Shown here: in pieces, positions 60,752-64,000 of the stretch
Position numbering within the stretch: the stretch's first letter is position 1
Layout: each line of letters opens with the position of its first letter
From: a bacterium
GTDB lineage: Bacteria; Pseudomonadota; Alphaproteobacteria; Micavibrionales; UBA2020
Direction of reading: 5' to 3'
Length of the DNA: 64,000 bases
Assembly: GCA_029945425.1 (NCBI GenBank)
Contig: JAQSDV010000004.1
Coordinates: 124,001 to 188,000, forward strand
Translations under genes and position numbers: made by a program
Notes under the pieces: generated by a model
Told to the model about the DNA's origin: nothing
What the model saw: only the letters and a program-made list of their open reading frames with translations
The model's database searches: none

Positions 60752-61642
60752 ATGCAAAACGTCGGGTTTATCGGCCTTGGCAATATGGGATCGCCGATGG
60801 CGCAGAACCTTTTGAAGGCGGGTTACGCGCTGACCGTATACGACCTTATGCCCGACGCGGTGCAGGCGCTGGTCGCGCAAGGGGCAACGCGCGCTGCCAG
60901 CATCGCGGAAGCGGCGGCGGGCGCCGATATCGTCATCACCATGCTGCCCGCAACCGAACACAGCCGCAAAGCATACCTTGCGCCGGACGGCGTGATTGCG
61001 TCAGCCAGAAAAAACGCGCTGCTGCTGGATTGCAGCACGATCAACGCCGATGCCGCGAAGGAAATCGCGCAAGCGGCGGCGGAACGCGGCTTCGCCATGC
61101 TGGACGCGCCCGTATCGGGCGGCACGGCGGGTGCGGCCGGCGCGACGCTGACCTTTATCGTGGGCGGGGATGATGCCGCGCTGGAACGCGCACGCCCGTT
61201 GCTTGAAAAAATGGGCAAGAATATTTTTCATGCGGGCGACAGCGGCGCAGGCCAGATGGCGAAGATCTGCAACAACATGCTGCTGGCGGTGCAGATGATC
61301 GGCACGGCGGAGGCGCTGGCGCTCGGCGTTGCCAACGGCCTCGATGCGACAGTTTTGTCGGGCATCATCGCCAAAAGCTCCGGCCGCAACTGGGCGACGG
61401 AAGTTTACAACCCGTGGCCGGGGGTGATGGAAAATGTGCCCGCGTCGCGCAACTATACCGGCGGTTTCGGCACCGATCTGATGCTGAAGGATCTAGGTTT
61501 GGCAGCAGAGGCTGCGGCCGCCACAGGCGCGGATACGCCGCTGGGATCGCTCGCCCGCGACATGTACCGTCGCCACAGCGCGGGCGGCAATGGCCGCCTC
61601 GATTTCTCCAGCATCGTAAAACTGCTCACGGCAATTTCGTAA
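60752..61642 (+). CDS. 3-hydroxyisobutyrate dehydrogenase-family oxidoreductase
   Basis: A 296-residue beta-hydroxyacid dehydrogenase. The Rossmann motif GFIGLGNMGSPMAQNLLKAG, the signature DAPVSGGTAGAAGATLTFIV and the catalytic-Lys region GAGQMAKICNNMLLAVQMIG are present, so the enzyme should be active. It most resembles MmsB, which oxidises 3-hydroxyisobutyrate to methylmalonate semialdehyde in valine breakdown; related glyoxylate reductases cannot be excluded. The start at 60752 is favoured by AAGGAA 6 bases upstream; in-frame ATG 60731 lies before it. Confidence 0.9.
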   Translation: MQNVGFIGLGNMGSPMAQNLLKAGYALTVYDLMPDAVQALVAQGATRAASIAEAAAGADIVITMLPATEHSRKAYLAPDGVIASARKNALLLDCSTINADAAKEIAQAAAERGFAMLDAPVSGGTAGAAGATLTFIVGGDDAALERARPLLEKMGKNIFHAGDSGAGQMAKICNNMLLAVQMIGTAEALALGVANGLDATVLSGIIAKSSGRNWATEVYNPWPGVMENVPASRNYTGGFGTDLMLKDLGLAAEAAAATGADTPLGSLARDMYRRHSAGGNGRLDFSSIVKLLTAIS

Positions 61643-61654
61643 CAGTACCGGCGA

Positions 61655-62773
61655 TCAACGCTGTATCCGCTGCTGCAGTAGCTGTTGAAGCGGTTTCTGC
61701 TGCGACGGTTGCTGCTGTTGCTGCAGCAGTTTCTCCTGTTGCTGTTGCAGCGGTTTCTGCTGCATCGGTTTCTGCTGCATCGGTTTCTGCTGCATCGGCT
61801 GCTGCTGCATTGGCTTCTGCTGTTGCTGCTGTTGCATGCGCAGGCGGTTTTGACGCTGACTGTCGTCTTCCGCATTCCTTTTTTCCAGCCAGGTGTCGCG
61901 GCGGGTTTCAGTCTCGCTGCGGTGCTGCTGCATCGCTTCCCTGCGCTGTTCCACTTTTTCCTGACGCAGTTCCTGCCTCTGCTCGCGGTTCATGCCTTCC
62001 TTGTTAAGCCCGTCCTTTTTCAGGCCGTCCTTGTTCAGGCCGCGTTTCTCCTGAATCCGCTCGTGCAGTTTCTGACGCATTTCCATCTGTTGGGGCTGCA
62101 GTTTCTGGATGCGGTCGCGCATCTCGCCGCCGCGCACCAGTTTCACTTCCGTGCGCAGGCGCGCCAGCCGCCCCTGTTTCCATTCCTTGGGCGCGAGCGG
62201 CGCCGCGCCGCGCTTGGCAATCATCGTGCCCTGCCCGCGCTGCAGGCGCGTATTCGCGCCGCCGGAGGCGACATCGATCGTGCCGTCATCCACATAAACG
62301 TCATAGCTGCCATCCGCATCGGGGGCGCCCGTGATATCGGTGCCGCGGATGCCGATGGTGCCGGCGGGGCTGTTGATGGAAACATCGGGGTTTTCTTTTT
62401 TCGCGACCAGGCCGCTGACATAGCGGAAGCCGCCCTCCAGCAGCGAATAACTCGCCTTGTTCGATGCGGTGTCTTCGGAGTCGAACACATACTGGTCGAT
62501 GCGGAAGCGCGAATTTTCGGCGAGCGTCCATTCCGTGTTGTCGGCCAGCAAAATGAACAGCCGCGATTTTGCGCCTGTCGTCAGCAGATCGCCCATGCCG
62601 ACCGTATCATTCAGCTTCAGCGCAAAGGGCGCGCCGCCGCTCCGCGACAATGTCGCGCTGCCCTCGACCTCCACCACCGTGCCGATGGGATCGGCCTTGG
62701 CAGTCATGGGAAAGAAAAGAACAAGGCCAACGACAAAAGTGCTGAAAAATGCGCAGATAAGGCGGAATGACAT
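61655..62773 (-). CDS. FecR-domain exported protein with Gln-rich tail
   Basis: The protein has a signal peptide (FSTFVVGLVLFFPMTAKA), then a FecR domain (residues 30-190: IGTVVEVEGSATLSRSGGAP; SRLFILLADNTEWTLAENSR; SPAGTIGIRGTDI). The C-terminal half is a long charged coiled coil and short repeats (KDGLNKDGLKKDGLNKE), ending in a Gln/Lys/Pro/Met tract (QQKPMQQKPMQQKP). FecR domains of this exported type lack the anti-sigma helix. AAAGGG precedes ATG 62773. The tail gives CTG-rich DNA on the + strand and may vary in length. The function is unknown. Confidence 0.85.
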   Translation of the reverse strand: MSFRLICAFFSTFVVGLVLFFPMTAKADPIGTVVEVEGSATLSRSGGAPFALKLNDTVGMGDLLTTGAKSRLFILLADNTEWTLAENSRFRIDQYVFDSEDTASNKASYSLLEGGFRYVSGLVAKKENPDVSINSPAGTIGIRGTDITGAPDADGSYDVYVDDGTIDVASGGANTRLQRGQGTMIAKRGAAPLAPKEWKQGRLARLRTEVKLVRGGEMRDRIQKLQPQQMEMRQKLHERIQEKRGLNKDGLKKDGLNKEGMNREQRQELRQEKVEQRREAMQQHRSETETRRDTWLEKRNAEDDSQRQNRLRMQQQQQQKPMQQQPMQQKPMQQKPMQQKPLQQQQEKLLQQQQQPSQQKPLQQLLQQRIQR

Positions 62774-62877
62774 GGTTTCTAACCCTTTCAAGGATCGGGA
62801 TATAGGCTAATACGGCGGTATGATATCATCCCCTGCGCGGTCAACCCGCTTTATTTGCAGGGGAATTGGCTAAAATT

Positions 62878-64000
62878 TTAGTCTTTGGACAGTTCTGACC
62901 GGAAGATTTTGACGTCGAGGTCTTTTTCCCATTTGGAAATCACGATGGCGGCGACGCCGTTGCCGATCAGGTTGGTGATCGCGCGCGCCTCCGACATGAA
63001 ACGGTCGATGCCAAGGATCAGCGCAAGACCCGCAACCGGCACATGCGGCACAACAGCGAGCGTCGCGGCCAGCGTGATAAAGCCTGCACCCGTCACGCCC
63101 GATGCGCCTTTCGATGTCAGCAGCGCAACGCCAAGGATCGCGGCCTGCTGCCCCCATGTCAGGTCGATGTTCAGCGCCTGCGCCACGAACAGCGCGGCGA
63201 GCGTCAGGTAAATATTTGTGCCATCAAGGTTGAAGGAATAACCGGCCGGCACCACCAGCCCCACCGTGCCGCGCCCGCAGCCCAGCTTTTCCAGTTTCGC
63301 CATCAGCGGCGCCAGAACGCTTTCCGATGACGAGGTGCCGAGGACGATCAGGATTTCTTCCTTGATATAGCGCAGGAACCGCCAGAGGGAGAATCCGGTG
63401 ACGCGCGCAACCGTGCCCAGCACCACGGCGATAAAGATAAAGCACGTCAAATAGAACGCGCCCATCAGCGCCATCAGCGGTTTCAGCGATTCAATGCCGT
63501 ATTTGCCGATGGTAAATGCCATCGCCGCGCCCGCGCCGATCGGGGCGAGGCGCATGACCGCGTTCATCATCGCGAAAAAGATATGCGACGCCTGTTCGAT
63601 AAATTCATGCACCGCTGCGCCACGCGGGCCCATGCGGTTGAGCGCATAGCCGAACAGGATGGCGACCAATAACACCTGCAGCAGGTCCCCCGTGCCGGTG
63701 AAGGCATCGGTGAATGTTTTCGGGATGATATGCAGCAGGAACCCCGTCGTCGACTGGTCATGCGCGGCCTGCGCGTAACTTGCAACGGCGGATGCGTCCA
63801 GCTGCGCGGGATCGGCGTTAAATCCGTCGCCCGGTTTCAGCGTATTAGCGACTGCAAGGCCGATCAGCAGCGCGATGGTCGAGATGACTTCGAAATAAAG
63901 CAGCGTCTTGACGCCCACACGCCCGACCTTCTTCATGTCGCCCGCCGCCGTGATGCCGAGAACAATGGTGCAGAACACGATGGGCCCGATCAGCATTTTG
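62878..64000 (-). CDS. dctA: C4-dicarboxylate:cation symporter, N-terminus beyond window
   Basis: The frame enters from the right edge and ends at 62878; about 374 residues are seen, lacking the first helices. It belongs to the dicarboxylate/amino acid:cation symporter family (glutamate-transporter fold). The serine-rich re-entrant loop [17 protein letters not shown], the [19 protein letters not shown] motif and [20 protein letters not shown] match DctA, which imports succinate, fumarate and malate. DctA and glutamate carriers are hard to separate by motifs alone. Confidence 0.88.
   Translation of the reverse strand, partial: KMLIGPIVFCTIVLGITAAGDMKKVGRVGVKTLLYFEVISTIALLIGLAVANTLKPGDGFNADPAQLDASAVASYAQAAHDQSTTGFLLHIIPKTFTDAFTGTGDLLQVLLVAILFGYALNRMGPRGAAVHEFIEQASHIFFAMMNAVMRLAPIGAGAAMAFTIGKYGIESLKPLMALMGAFYLTCFIFIAVVLGTVARVTGFSLWRFLRYIKEEILIVLGTSSSESVLAPLMAKLEKLGCGRGTVGLVVPAGYSFNLDGTNIYLTLAALFVAQALNIDLTWGQQAAILGVALLTSKGASGVTGAGFITLAATLAVVPHVPVAGLALILGIDRFMSEARAITNLIGNGVAAIVISKWEKDLDVKIFRSELSKD

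Overview
The window is chromosomal DNA from a Gram-negative bacterium, most likely an alphaproteobacterium. This is inferred from high-GC codon use, a DUF2336-type protein, LptF/LptG and Mla genes, FabI, EttA and a two-partner secretion system. No rRNA or tRNA gene was found, and I cannot name the genus.

Region 1 (1-26578) is mostly ordinary core genome. It holds a partial DUF2336 gene, zapE, an esterase, an acyl-CoA dehydrogenase, two tandem paralogues of unknown function, a lytic transglycosylase behind a good sigma-54 promoter, sppA, a fabI-aroC pair, an M23 peptidase, a frameshifted Rap1a-like gene, holC, an Aas-like fusion (transporter, acyltransferase and acyl-ACP/CoA synthetase), pepA, lptF-lptG, mlaA-mlaC and ettA. 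Outer-membrane lipid traffic is a recurring theme.

Region 2 (about 26553-35621) is a genomic island of about 9 kb inserted into the 5' end of ettA. The first codons of ettA occur twice, as 26 bp with three mismatches, all at third codon positions. One copy is in the working gene at the left edge. The other is stranded at the right edge, still attached to the native ettA promoter and ribosome site. A tyrosine integrase lies just inside the right end, and paired TGTGCAG motifs with an 11-bp period lie near both ends. The cargo is a polytopic GT-C-like protein, remnants of an IS30 transposase and of a probable relaxase, a stressosome operon (globin-coupled RsbR, RsbS, RsbT, RsbT-RsbX-like phosphatase), a 236-bp MITE-like insertion and a GAF histidine kinase. 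An oxygen- or gas-sensing stressosome carried as mobile cargo that re-promotes ettA is the most interesting system here.

Region 3 (35731-46753) returns to host genes: a SirB1-like and a BON lipoprotein gene, the rsmI-yraN pair divergent from an lpoA-like gene and yggS, a divergent Hsp70 gene with an overlapping upstream ORF, a Sel1-AAA+ gene split by one in-frame TGA, and a group of small unknown genes.

Region 4 (46754-58381) is a two-partner secretion locus: a 3127-residue exoprotein built almost entirely of right-handed beta-helix repeats, and its TpsB/FhaC-type transporter. Region 5 (58382-64000) has two unknown membrane proteins, a periplasmic redoxin, a beta-hydroxyacid dehydrogenase, a FecR-domain protein with a glutamine-rich tail, and a partial dicarboxylate symporter.
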